Shown here piece by piece: positions 7,842 to 14,598 of a stretch of DNA of 64,000 bases (position 1 is its first letter; every line of letters starts with the position of its first letter). The notes under the pieces are model-generated. The model was not told the origin of the DNA. It made no database searches and saw nothing but the letters and a program-made list of their open reading frames with translations. Source of the stretch: Photobacterium gaetbulicola Gung47 (GTDB lineage: Bacteria; Pseudomonadota; Gammaproteobacteria; Enterobacterales; Vibrionaceae); NCBI GenBank assembly GCA_000940995.1, contig CP005974.1, positions 3,534,001 to 3,598,000 on the forward strand, read 5' to 3'. Made by a program: the position numbers and the translations under genes.

Positions 7842-8461
7842 GGATTAACACAAACGATCAAGCTCAAGAGATATGGGCGAGAAAATACCTCATAAAGAAA
7901 CAGGCTGAGATGACAAGCTCAGGTGATGGACTTACTGCGTCACAGAAATGGGATAGCCAGCAGCCAGCACTCAATTTTTTACATTCCTTAGAACAAAGGA
8001 CTAACTGTGAAGCTTCAAGTGTTCTACTAAAGAAGATGAAAGCTGCCTGGGATCAGCAGGTTCGCAAGAGTCAGGCTAAAAAGACCCGCCCAGTCTATAT
8101 CTCACTTAAAAGCTCTAATCAGCTTAAGCTGTTAGCCAAAGCTAATGGACAAACATTGGTTACGACTATGGAAGGCTTAATTTTTGGTCAATACCAAGAA
8201 CATAGGCTTCTTATAGAACAAGAAAAGGAGCAGCGGAATAGAGATAAACAGCTAATTAAAAAGTTAGAAAATAAGATTAATAATATTAACAATGAAAATT
8301 TCTATCTAAAGGAAGAAATAGACACTTACTTAAGAAAAATATCTCATCTAAAGTGTGAACTAAAAACAAATCAAAAAAAACTAGATGAAATGATGATTAA
8401 AGAAAAGAATGAAAATTCTTTTTGGGCCAAAAAAACCATTAAACATCTTGAAAATGAATAG
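7829..8461 (+). CDS. MatP-like ribbon-helix-helix protein with coiled coil
   Basis: Read from ATG 7829 (AGGT 8 nt upstream), the 210-residue protein has three parts: an N-terminal helical part with an IWARKYLIKK motif, a ribbon-helix-helix segment at residues 86-118 (TRPVYISLKSSNQLKLLAK, then GQTLVTTMEGLI), and a long Lys/Glu/Asn-rich coiled coil at 122-195. MatP, the Ter-macrodomain organiser of enterobacteria and vibrios, has the same order, including a W-KYLVKK motif near its N-terminus and a GKTLSETI-like helix. This suggests a MatP-derived site-specific DNA-binding protein carried by the island. The similarity is by eye and distant. An upstream start at 7742 or 7805 is possible. Confidence 0.55.
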   Translation: MRKSWINTNDQAQEIWARKYLIKKQAEMTSSGDGLTASQKWDSQQPALNFLHSLEQRTNCEASSVLLKKMKAAWDQQVRKSQAKKTRPVYISLKSSNQLKLLAKANGQTLVTTMEGLIFGQYQEHRLLIEQEKEQRNRDKQLIKKLENKINNINNENFYLKEEIDTYLRKISHLKCELKTNQKKLDEMMIKEKNENSFWAKKTIKHLENE

Positions 8462-8766
8462 GTATCATAAATAATTATAACTTTAAATAGAGGCCAATGA
8501 TAATAAATAAGCAATAAAGCTATATGAACTACTGGTTGGTGTTCAGATTATATCTGACATACTTTTTACAGCATCATCATTAAATCATTACTAGTGATAA
8601 TGTGAATTTTATTAATTAATGACATATTAAAAACTCTACCAATCACACAAAATTCATACTAAATTGATTCGCTTGATGGATAAAAGATATAAAAACAGAC
8701 ATTATCAATATATAACTAAACTTATGTCTAACAGATACACTGAATAATATAAAGGAGATGATTAAT
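8462..8766. other. A+T-rich intergenic region upstream of the caspase-like gene
   Basis: About 305 nt of very A+T-rich sequence with no credible ORF. A possible promoter is TTGATT at 8664-8669 and TATAAA at 8688-8693 with an 18-nt spacer, about 75 nt before the next start codon. AAGGAG at 8752-8757 is the ribosome-binding site of the next gene. Confidence 0.45.
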
Positions 8767-9327
8767 ATGCCTAAAACGGAAATTTTGATTATAGAATCTA
8801 GAAGTGAACAGGATATTTTTGAAGATAGATACGAAGGATCTACACTGAAACAGATTCTAAAGTTGCAAGGAGTATCTGCACTTCACTATGAAGTGACGAA
8901 TTTAGAATATTTTGAAAAAGCGATAAAACAAGCATCAAAAAAAGACGTTAAGTATGTTCATTTTAGTGGACATGGATGCATTGAAGGCATAGCTCTCACA
9001 AATGGCTTCATTACATGGAAAGAGTTTGATCAGATAGCCTGGCCCCATTTAAAAGGAAAGTGCTTATGCTTTTCAAGCTGTGACGTAGCAAATGGCATAT
9101 ACGAAGTATTTGAATATCATAAGTCTTTTTGTAACGCGATTATTGCTCCAAGTCGACCAATTACTTGGGGAGAAGGGCTTGTTGCTTATAGTGCCCTTTA
9201 TCATCGTGCCCTCTCTACAGATACAAGCTCTAGTCAAGATGTAAGAGTACTTAATCATATTGTAGGCGCAGGTACGTTTAATTTCATACCCTCCCCATAT
9301 AAGTCAGCAACATATGCTGTCGGCTAA
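8767..9327 (+). CDS. Stand-alone caspase-like (clan CD) cysteine protease domain protein
   Basis: The 186-residue protein contains the hallmark pair of caspase/CHAT-like peptidases: a strand ending in H69 (VKYVHFSGHG) and, 36 residues later, a strand ending in C105 (KCLCFSSCDVANG), each preceded by hydrophobic residues. The N-terminal ILIIES strand and an alternating helix/strand pattern fit the fold. There is no additional sensor or effector domain, so it must act alone or with a partner encoded elsewhere. ATG 8767 is preferred over 8758 because GGAG lies 9 nt upstream and abuts the earlier ATG. Bacterial caspase-like proteins often serve in anti-phage defence, but no partner such as a gasdermin or CRISPR gene is visible here. 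Confidence 0.7.
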   Translation: MPKTEILIIESRSEQDIFEDRYEGSTLKQILKLQGVSALHYEVTNLEYFEKAIKQASKKDVKYVHFSGHGCIEGIALTNGFITWKEFDQIAWPHLKGKCLCFSSCDVANGIYEVFEYHKSFCNAIIAPSRPITWGEGLVAYSALYHRALSTDTSSSQDVRVLNHIVGAGTFNFIPSPYKSATYAVG

Positions 9328-9341
9328 TAATCAGTATCAAT

Positions 9342-9360
9342 GAAGGCTCCCTCAGCCTTC
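9342..9360 (+). terminator. Probable terminator of the caspase-like gene
   Basis: GAAGGCT and AGCCTTC form a 7-bp stem with a 5-nt loop 14 nt after the stop codon. The following T-rich stretch is short, so efficiency is uncertain. Confidence 0.5.
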
Positions 9361-9510
9361 TGAATTTAATGTACGAGAAATTATTAACTGCGTGAGGAAT
9401 TATGATTGTAACTTATAAATAGAAGTACACTGAAAAGTACTCACAAAGTTAAGTACCAACATAGTTAAGGTCTATTTTTGATGTTCAAACGGCTATATTG
9501 AAAAACTCCA

Positions 9511-9536
9511 AGCACAGGGCGCAGTAACCCTGTGCT
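9511..9536. repeat. Perfect 9-bp inverted repeat next to the IS5 remnant
   Basis: AGCACAGGG and CCCTGTGCT are separated by 8 nt. The repeat lies just beyond the 3' end of the transposase remnant and may be a terminator or part of the old insertion-sequence end. Confidence 0.4.
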
Positions 9537-9548
9537 CTCCTGTGATTA

Positions 9549-10172
9549 ATCCAACTACCTGACGAGCAGGCATACCTAGAGTTCTTTCTGGGAGGGATAA
9601 TTGCCGTAATTCCTTTTCGCTGAAGAACTGTATAAAAGTGCTTGGTGTCGTAGGCCCCATCAGCCTATACCTGAGTAACCTTATGGCGAAGCGGGTTTAT
9701 TAGCGTGTGTAGCACTCACTGTCATGCACGTTATCCAGCGATACCTCCGCATTAACTATCTCGTGAGCATCAGCATCAATAGCCAAATGTACCTTGTGCA
9801 TGCGCAAGATACGACACTTCTCCTTGCTATGCTTACGCACCTTCCATTCTCCTTCACCAAACAAGTTCAACCCTGTTGCATCAATCACGACCTGTCTAAC
9901 AGGGCCACGGCTTCGCATACGATAATTTACGTTTACCGTTTTGGCTCGTTTGCTGATGCAGCTACAGTCTAAGGATTTCATCTCCACTTCCATAAGTTGG
10001 AACACCGAGTTAATGAACCATTCCAAAGCGCGAAGCGGCAGCTTAACCCATTCTTGATCATCACGGCCGTGCTGATGGCAGCATCATCCATCCAGAATGT
10101 AAGCGAGCCTCTCTGAGTTAAAGCATGGTTGTACTGTTTTCAGTTGTTGATGTTTCCTTAGGCTTTGCCCAT
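9549..10172 (-). pseudogene. IS5-family transposase remnant, internally deleted
   Basis: Pieces of an IS5-family transposase can be followed along the minus strand. The start MGKA at 10172 is followed at once by a stop codon. LTQRGSLTFWMDDA follows at about 10100. The longest open piece (9700-10026) contains ISKRAKTVNVNYR, SRGPVRQVVIDATGLN and KVHLAIDADAHEIV. ADGAYDTK and IPPRKN are near 9600, and a frame-shifted GMPARQVVG resembling the C-terminus lies at about 9555-9575. The segment between PPRKN and GMPARQ, roughly the last third with the catalytic Glu, is missing. It cannot be active. Confidence 0.8.
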
Positions 10173-10393
10173 GATGCGACCTGATAGTTGGGTTTAACGA
10201 TCAGATCGCAAATAAGCGAAATAGTTCAATCCGATTTAAGCAACAACGCCTTTCAAACGTAAGAAGCTTAATTCAAGCTTAAAGCCATTGTACTCCTGGA
10301 TGTACTCCAGAAAACAAAGATAAATATACAAATAAATATATAACAAGTAGATACAGAACCAGTTCAGATGACGCCAGCCCACCAAACGTTTGG

Positions 10394-10427
10394 AAAGGGC
10401 GGTAATCGAAAGATTACCGCCCTTTTT
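10394..10427 (+). terminator. Strong rho-independent terminator
   Basis: A stem of 14 pairs (AAAGGGCGGTAATC with its complement) carries a GAAA tetraloop and is followed by TTTTTG. No intact gene precedes it, so it probably belonged to a gene lost when the IS5 region decayed. Confidence 0.8.
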
Positions 10428-10516
10428 GTTTGTTCAGATATTACCAGCACTCACACCTCTCATTTACATAAAATGTGACTCATAGTCCGTGGACCAAAAG
10501 TCTACAGGCGAAGACC

Positions 10517-10909
10517 ATGTCGTTCATAAACAAGCAAAAACAGATTGCCGTGAACGACTCAATACTCAAACCCTTTGGGTTACATATCAAACAGCTAAGA
10601 AAGGAGGCAGCGCTAAGCCAAGAAGAGCTGGCTGCGCGTAGTGGGCTTGATCGCACCTATATCAGTGGCATTGAGCGTGGCCTGCGTAATGTCAGCCTGA
10701 TCAACTTATTCAAATGGCAAAAGCGTAACAAGGGCCAAGATAAACGCTACCTAGAGAACGCTTACCGAGTACTACTGACAAGAGCACGACAAGGGATGGT
10801 GGTCTTTGTCCCCGAAGGCAACGACGGTGACTCTACCCGGCCAAAAAGTTACTACCAACAGACCTACCAATACCTCCTAAAGTGTGGTTTTCAAACCCTG
10901 CCCGCATAA
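10517..10909 (+). pseudogene. XRE helix-turn-helix fused to the C-terminus of a DUF2075 helicase (deletion chimera)
   Basis: Residues 20-60 are a canonical XRE helix-turn-helix (LSQEELAARSGLDRTYISGI, then ERG). From about residue 66 (FKWQKRNKGQDKRYLENAYR) to the end, the sequence is the last part of a DUF2075 DNA/RNA helicase (VLLTRARQGMVVFVPEG). These belong to two different gene families, and the regulator's remainder and the helicase's ATPase core are missing, so an in-frame deletion has joined two genes. A 130-residue product could still be made and bind DNA. An in-frame GTG at 10475 is an alternative start. Confidence 0.75.
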
Positions 10910-10916
10910 TTCCTAC

Positions 10917-10937
10917 TGAGGGGCTATCAGCCCCTCA
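10917..10937 (+). terminator. Hairpin after the XRE-DUF2075 chimera
   Basis: TGAGGGGCT and AGCCCCTCA form a perfect 9-bp stem with a 3-nt loop 7 nt after the stop codon. There is no T-run, so it may be a weak terminator. The next 265 nt hold no gene; the change in composition around here makes it the probable right limit of the accessory region. Confidence 0.45.
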
Positions 10938-11202
10938 ACGTGATGACCATACAGGTTCGCCAACCGGGTAAAAGACATAAAGCATTGATAATATTAAACA
11001 TTCACACAATGATACAGCATAAGGCAAGCATGCAACTGCAGGAAAACACCTCCCCAACCCTGCCAGTACATTTCACCAACATCCCAGAACAATCCTCCTA
11101 ACAATTCAAGTATTATAGTGATTACCCCCACGATATTGGTGGACAGATCAAGGTTAGTTCAGCCAGTTCACGTAATATAACGGCCATTACGGAGGTGCTT
11201 AA

Positions 11203-12309
11203 ATGGCAAATATCAATCAGGACCGTCTGGTCCAACACTTTATTGAACTGGTTAAAATCGACAGTGAGTCGCGCAACGAGAAAGCGATTGCCGAGGCGCT
11301 GGCCGAGCAGCTAGGTGAAATGGGCTTTGACGTTCAGAAGCTGCCTGTTCCTGCTGAGATCTCCAACGGCTTCAACATCTACGCCAAGCTAGAAGGCAAG
11401 CTGGAAGGCACTATCCTGCTAAGCTGCCACATGGATACCGTGACTCCAGGCAACGGCATCGAACCTATCATCGAAGACGGTATCATCCGCTCGAAGGGCG
11501 ACACTATCCTTGGCGGTGACGACAAATCCGGCATCGCGGCCATCATGGAAGCAGTGCGCTGCATCAAGGCTGACGGCGAAGAGCACCAGACTATCGAACT
11601 GGCGTTCACGGTATACGAAGAAGGCGGCCTGCACGGCTCGCAGAACTTCGACATGAGCAAGGTCGAGTCGCTAACCGGTATCGTGTTTGACTCTGGCGGC
11701 CCTATCGGCACCATCATCACTACCGCGCCAGGCCAGCAGAACCTGAAAGTAAACATTACAGGTAAACCAGCCCACGCAGGCCTAGCGCCAGAAGAAGGGA
11801 TCAACGCCCTAACGGTAGCGGCTGATGCCATCACCAACATGAAACTGTCTCGCATCGACGAGGAAACCACCGCCAACATCGGTGTGGTGAAAGGCGGCCA
11901 GGCAACCAACATCGTGATGCCTGAGCTATACATTGAAGCCGAGGCGCGCTCGCTGGACGACGACAAGCTACAGGCACAGGTCGAGCACATGGTCAGCACG
12001 TTCGAAGCGGCCGCTAAAAAACACGGCGCGGAAATCAACATTGCCTCCAAGCGTGCTTACAATGCTTACCGCATCGCCGACAACGACCCGCATGTCGAGA
12101 AGATCAAAGCGGCCTTCGAAGCTAACGGCGTTGAACCTATGTGTAAGCCGACAGGCGGCGGTAGCGACGCGAACATCTTCAACAGCAAAGGTCTGAAAAC
12201 GGTGAACCTGTCTACCGGTATGGCGAAGGTACACACGACCGAAGAATTCATCAAAATCGACGACATGGTAGAGATCACCAAGTTCTTGTACACCTACCTA
12301 ACTCGCTAA
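11203..12309 (+). CDS. M20-family metallopeptidase, PepT-like
   Basis: The 368-residue protein has the M20 di-zinc peptidase motifs: H76-x-D78 (LSCHMDTV), the bridging aspartate in LGGDDKSG (D106/D107), the general-base glutamates in VYEEGGL (E139/E140), D163 in VFDSGG, and a C-terminal His in AKVHTTEEF. A dimerisation/lid domain with TGKPAHAGLAPEEGINA is inserted between the halves. It matches the PepT-like group, cytoplasmic aminotripeptidase-type enzymes of unproven substrate. A strong ribosome-binding site (GGAGGT) precedes the ATG. It is the first clearly chromosomal gene, with codon use typical of the core. Confidence 0.88.
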   Translation: MANINQDRLVQHFIELVKIDSESRNEKAIAEALAEQLGEMGFDVQKLPVPAEISNGFNIYAKLEGKLEGTILLSCHMDTVTPGNGIEPIIEDGIIRSKGDTILGGDDKSGIAAIMEAVRCIKADGEEHQTIELAFTVYEEGGLHGSQNFDMSKVESLTGIVFDSGGPIGTIITTAPGQQNLKVNITGKPAHAGLAPEEGINALTVAADAITNMKLSRIDEETTANIGVVKGGQATNIVMPELYIEAEARSLDDDKLQAQVEHMVSTFEAAAKKHGAEINIASKRAYNAYRIADNDPHVEKIKAAFEANGVEPMCKPTGGGSDANIFNSKGLKTVNLSTGMAKVHTTEEFIKIDDMVEITKFLYTYLTR

Positions 12310-12316
12310 GCGTCCC

Positions 12317-12342
12317 AAAGAGGAAGGCCTGCCTTCCTCTTT
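12317..12342 (+). terminator. Terminator of the M20 peptidase gene
   Basis: AAAGAGGAAGGC and GCCTTCCTCTTT form a 12-bp stem with a 2-nt nominal loop just after the stop codon, ending in a short T-run. Confidence 0.8.
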
Positions 12343-12837
12343 ATACCCTTCCAGTTATCCCGCAAAGGCATAACCGCGGCGCTTCTCTCTTTGTGTGGGA
12401 AAACCGCTTGTTGTCCGCCATTATTGATGAAACAGATAGCCAAGAAACATAGAAACCAATGAAAAAGACAGGCCGGCATCCTGATCATCAAGTTAAGGCT
12501 ATTGCTTCTCTGAAAAATAGCAAAAATAACACAATATCAGCAACTTAAAAGCACACCACTTGGCCACTACCCAACCAAGCGCAATAACGCTTTGATGCAC
12601 AAAATGTTACAAAATGTGACTCTGCTTCAATAATTCATACACAATACACCTTATTTCAATTTGCGAAATTTGTTCCCTTTTTTTCCCATCTGAAAAAAAA
12701 ATGATATGCCCGCAACGAAACCAATCGCATTTTTTATACCCGCCAGATCCCCAATTCACTGTTATCAGTACAATCAATATGACATTTAAGAATGCGCATT
12801 GCATCAGACAAAGATTTCAAGCAGGAAGCTAGTGAGT
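12343..12837. other. Intergenic region of about 500 nt
   Basis: No convincing gene on either strand. The last 200 nt are rich in A and T tracts (poly-T at 12676-12685, poly-A at 12694-12702) and presumably contain the promoter of the following XRE regulator. No operator could be defined. Confidence 0.5.
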
Positions 12838-13476
12838 ATGGAATATTTAGACCGAATAAAGCGATTGGCCAAAATCCAAGGGATCAGCCAAAAACAGCTG
12901 GGTGAAGCCCTCGATCTACAGCAAGGTACCATGAGCCGTAAGCTCTCTGGCAAGTACGGTATCGAAGTACGCGAGCTGGAAAAAATAGCCGAGGCACTGA
13001 GTACATCGATCAGCTATCTACTAACCGGGCAGGTGGATACCGGTACCCAGGCCACCACAACCATCAATAACAATGTTGACCAAGGCACCACCAGCACCTA
13101 TATCCCAATCATTCACCGCAAGGATTTCATGTCCTTTCGCAGCGGTGCATTGGTTGATGTGATCAGCAAACGTGCAATCCCACAGCACCTACTGCGCGAA
13201 GACTGCTTGGGCCTGTTGGTCGATAACGAGAACATTGCGCAATGTGCGCCGGTAGGCAGCTACGCCCTGGCTACCAAATCGGCAACATACCGCCCGAAAC
13301 AACCGGTCTTTGCCTCGGTACGCGACAGCGAGCCTGATTTCTACCACATGACCCAGCTTGCCGACGGCGTCGTGTTCTCGACCTCGCAACCGGACTTTCC
13401 CAACTTGTTTGTCAACAACGGAGAGTTCCAGATCCACGGCTACATCATTCAGTCAGACTGGTCCTACGACCGTTAA
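12838..13476 (+). CDS. XRE-family transcriptional regulator
   Basis: The 212-residue protein has an N-terminal helix-turn-helix (ISQKQLGEALDLQQGTMSRK, about residues 17-36) and a C-terminal domain of about 120 residues joined by a Thr/Gln-rich linker (DTGTQATTTINNN). The C-terminal part resembles the fold of LexA/CI-type repressors in its hydrophobic pattern, but the Ser/Lys catalytic dyad is not evident. ATG 12838 is chosen over a TTG at 12799 because AGGAA lies upstream and the helix-turn-helix then begins at the usual distance. It precedes yjjX by about 100 nt. Target genes are unknown. Confidence 0.8.
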   Translation: MEYLDRIKRLAKIQGISQKQLGEALDLQQGTMSRKLSGKYGIEVRELEKIAEALSTSISYLLTGQVDTGTQATTTINNNVDQGTTSTYIPIIHRKDFMSFRSGALVDVISKRAIPQHLLREDCLGLLVDNENIAQCAPVGSYALATKSATYRPKQPVFASVRDSEPDFYHMTQLADGVVFSTSQPDFPNLFVNNGEFQIHGYIIQSDWSYDR

Positions 13477-13578
13477 TCATCAGCAGATCCAACCCTTGCA
13501 ATGATTAACCTCACTGGCGGCGTGACATCGCGCCGCCAAGTATTAGAATAGTAAGCACTCGGATAATGGATGTTTGCT

Positions 13579-14100
13579 ATGCCTAAAATTATTGTCGCCT
13601 CGACCAACCCCGCCAAAATTTCTGCCGTTGAAGCCGCCTTCAACCACACCTTTCCTGATAGCCAGTTTGCTATCGAGGGGATCAGTGTCGACAGCGGTGT
13701 CCGCGATCAGCCTATGTGCGCAGACGAAACCCTGCTTGGAGCGAGAAACCGAGTCAATAATGCGCGCCACGCCGTACCGGATGCTGACTATTACGTCGGC
13801 CTTGAAGCCGGCATTGATGGCTCATTCACCTTTGCCTGGATGGTGATCGAAAGCGGCGAGACCCGCGGGGAATCCCGCTCGGCCTCACTGCCTCTACCGC
13901 CACAGGCCCTAGAGCAACTGCATCTGGGTGCTGAATTAGGCGATGTCATGGATGACATGTTCAACCAGACCAATATCAAGCAAAAAGGCGGGGCGATTGC
14001 GATGCTGACCAACCACTTGCTCAGCCGCAGCTCGGTTTACCAACAGGCCTTGATCTTGGCGCTCATTCCCTTCATTCACCCAACATTATTCGCTAAATAA
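13579..14100 (+). CDS. yjjX: Inosine/xanthosine triphosphatase YjjX
   Basis: The 173-residue protein is a house-cleaning NTPase that hydrolyses ITP and XTP, keeping deaminated purines out of nucleic acids. It shows the family N-terminus (IIVASTNPAKISAVEAAF), SGVRDQP, the GARNRVNNAR segment and the acidic VGLEAGIDG motif. The start at 13579 aligns with the E. coli protein; an ATG at 13570 would add three residues. A shared bidirectional terminator separates it from trpR. Confidence 0.92.
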   Translation: MPKIIVASTNPAKISAVEAAFNHTFPDSQFAIEGISVDSGVRDQPMCADETLLGARNRVNNARHAVPDADYYVGLEAGIDGSFTFAWMVIESGETRGESRSASLPLPPQALEQLHLGAELGDVMDDMFNQTNIKQKGGAIAMLTNHLLSRSSVYQQALILALIPFIHPTLFAK

Positions 14101-14140
14101 ATTAAGAACCTCAGCCAAACCTTTTAGGCATACCTGCAAA

Positions 14141-14177
14141 AAAAGAGCCCCCGGACATATCATCCGGGGGCTCTTTT
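14141..14177. terminator. Bidirectional terminator between yjjX and trpR
   Basis: A 15-bp stem (AAAAGAGCCCCCGGA with its complement) with a 7-nt loop has A and T runs on either side, so it serves both converging genes. Confidence 0.9.
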
Positions 14178-14197
14178 ACACTGGGTGCCAACGACGA

Positions 14198-14515
14198 TTA
14201 AGCGCCAGGGCACTGCTCCTTGAGCAGGGCAGAAAGCCACGCCTTGGTGTCATCATCATGATGCTTGAGTTCGTTAGAGCCGCGGGTAATAGTCGCCACA
14301 CCCACACCTAGCAACTCACTGATTTTGCGCTGGCTGCGCTCACCGTTCAGCAGCTCATGCAGAATATTCACTCGGGACAGTAACACTGACCTCTCGTCGG
14401 GGGTCAACAGCAGCCTCAGCAAGGTATCGTCTTTGTGCTCAACCGTCGCCTGGCGCAAGATATCCACCACCTGTTGCCACTCGGTAAATTCCGGGGTTTC
14501 TTGAATATTCGACAT
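14198..14515 (-). CDS. trpR: Trp operon repressor TrpR
   Basis: The 105-residue protein is the all-helical tryptophan-dependent repressor. The helix-turn-helix is at about residues 65-85 (QRKISELLGVGVATITRGSN), and the LLTPDER / LLNGERSQ helices frame the corepressor site. With L-tryptophan bound it represses trp, aroH-type and its own promoter in relatives. It lies just downstream of slt on the same strand (83-nt gap), the order found in enterobacteria and vibrios. Confidence 0.95.
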   Translation of the reverse strand: MSNIQETPEFTEWQQVVDILRQATVEHKDDTLLRLLLTPDERSVLLSRVNILHELLNGERSQRKISELLGVGVATITRGSNELKHHDDDTKAWLSALLKEQCPGA

Positions 14516-14598
14516 GTCATCCTCATTTGATGTACTCGTTCTCGAGTACTGATTCTATCCCTTTCGCCACCGACAACCTAGCCCTTCCATCAAAAAAG

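Noticed and set aside
11379..12050. 223-codon minus-strand frame
   Set aside because: Antisense to the M20 peptidase gene, with Ser/Met-rich translation typical of a shadow frame.
12607..12804. 65-codon minus-strand frame upstream of the XRE regulator
   Set aside because: A+T-rich promoter region, no ribosome-binding site and no family resemblance.
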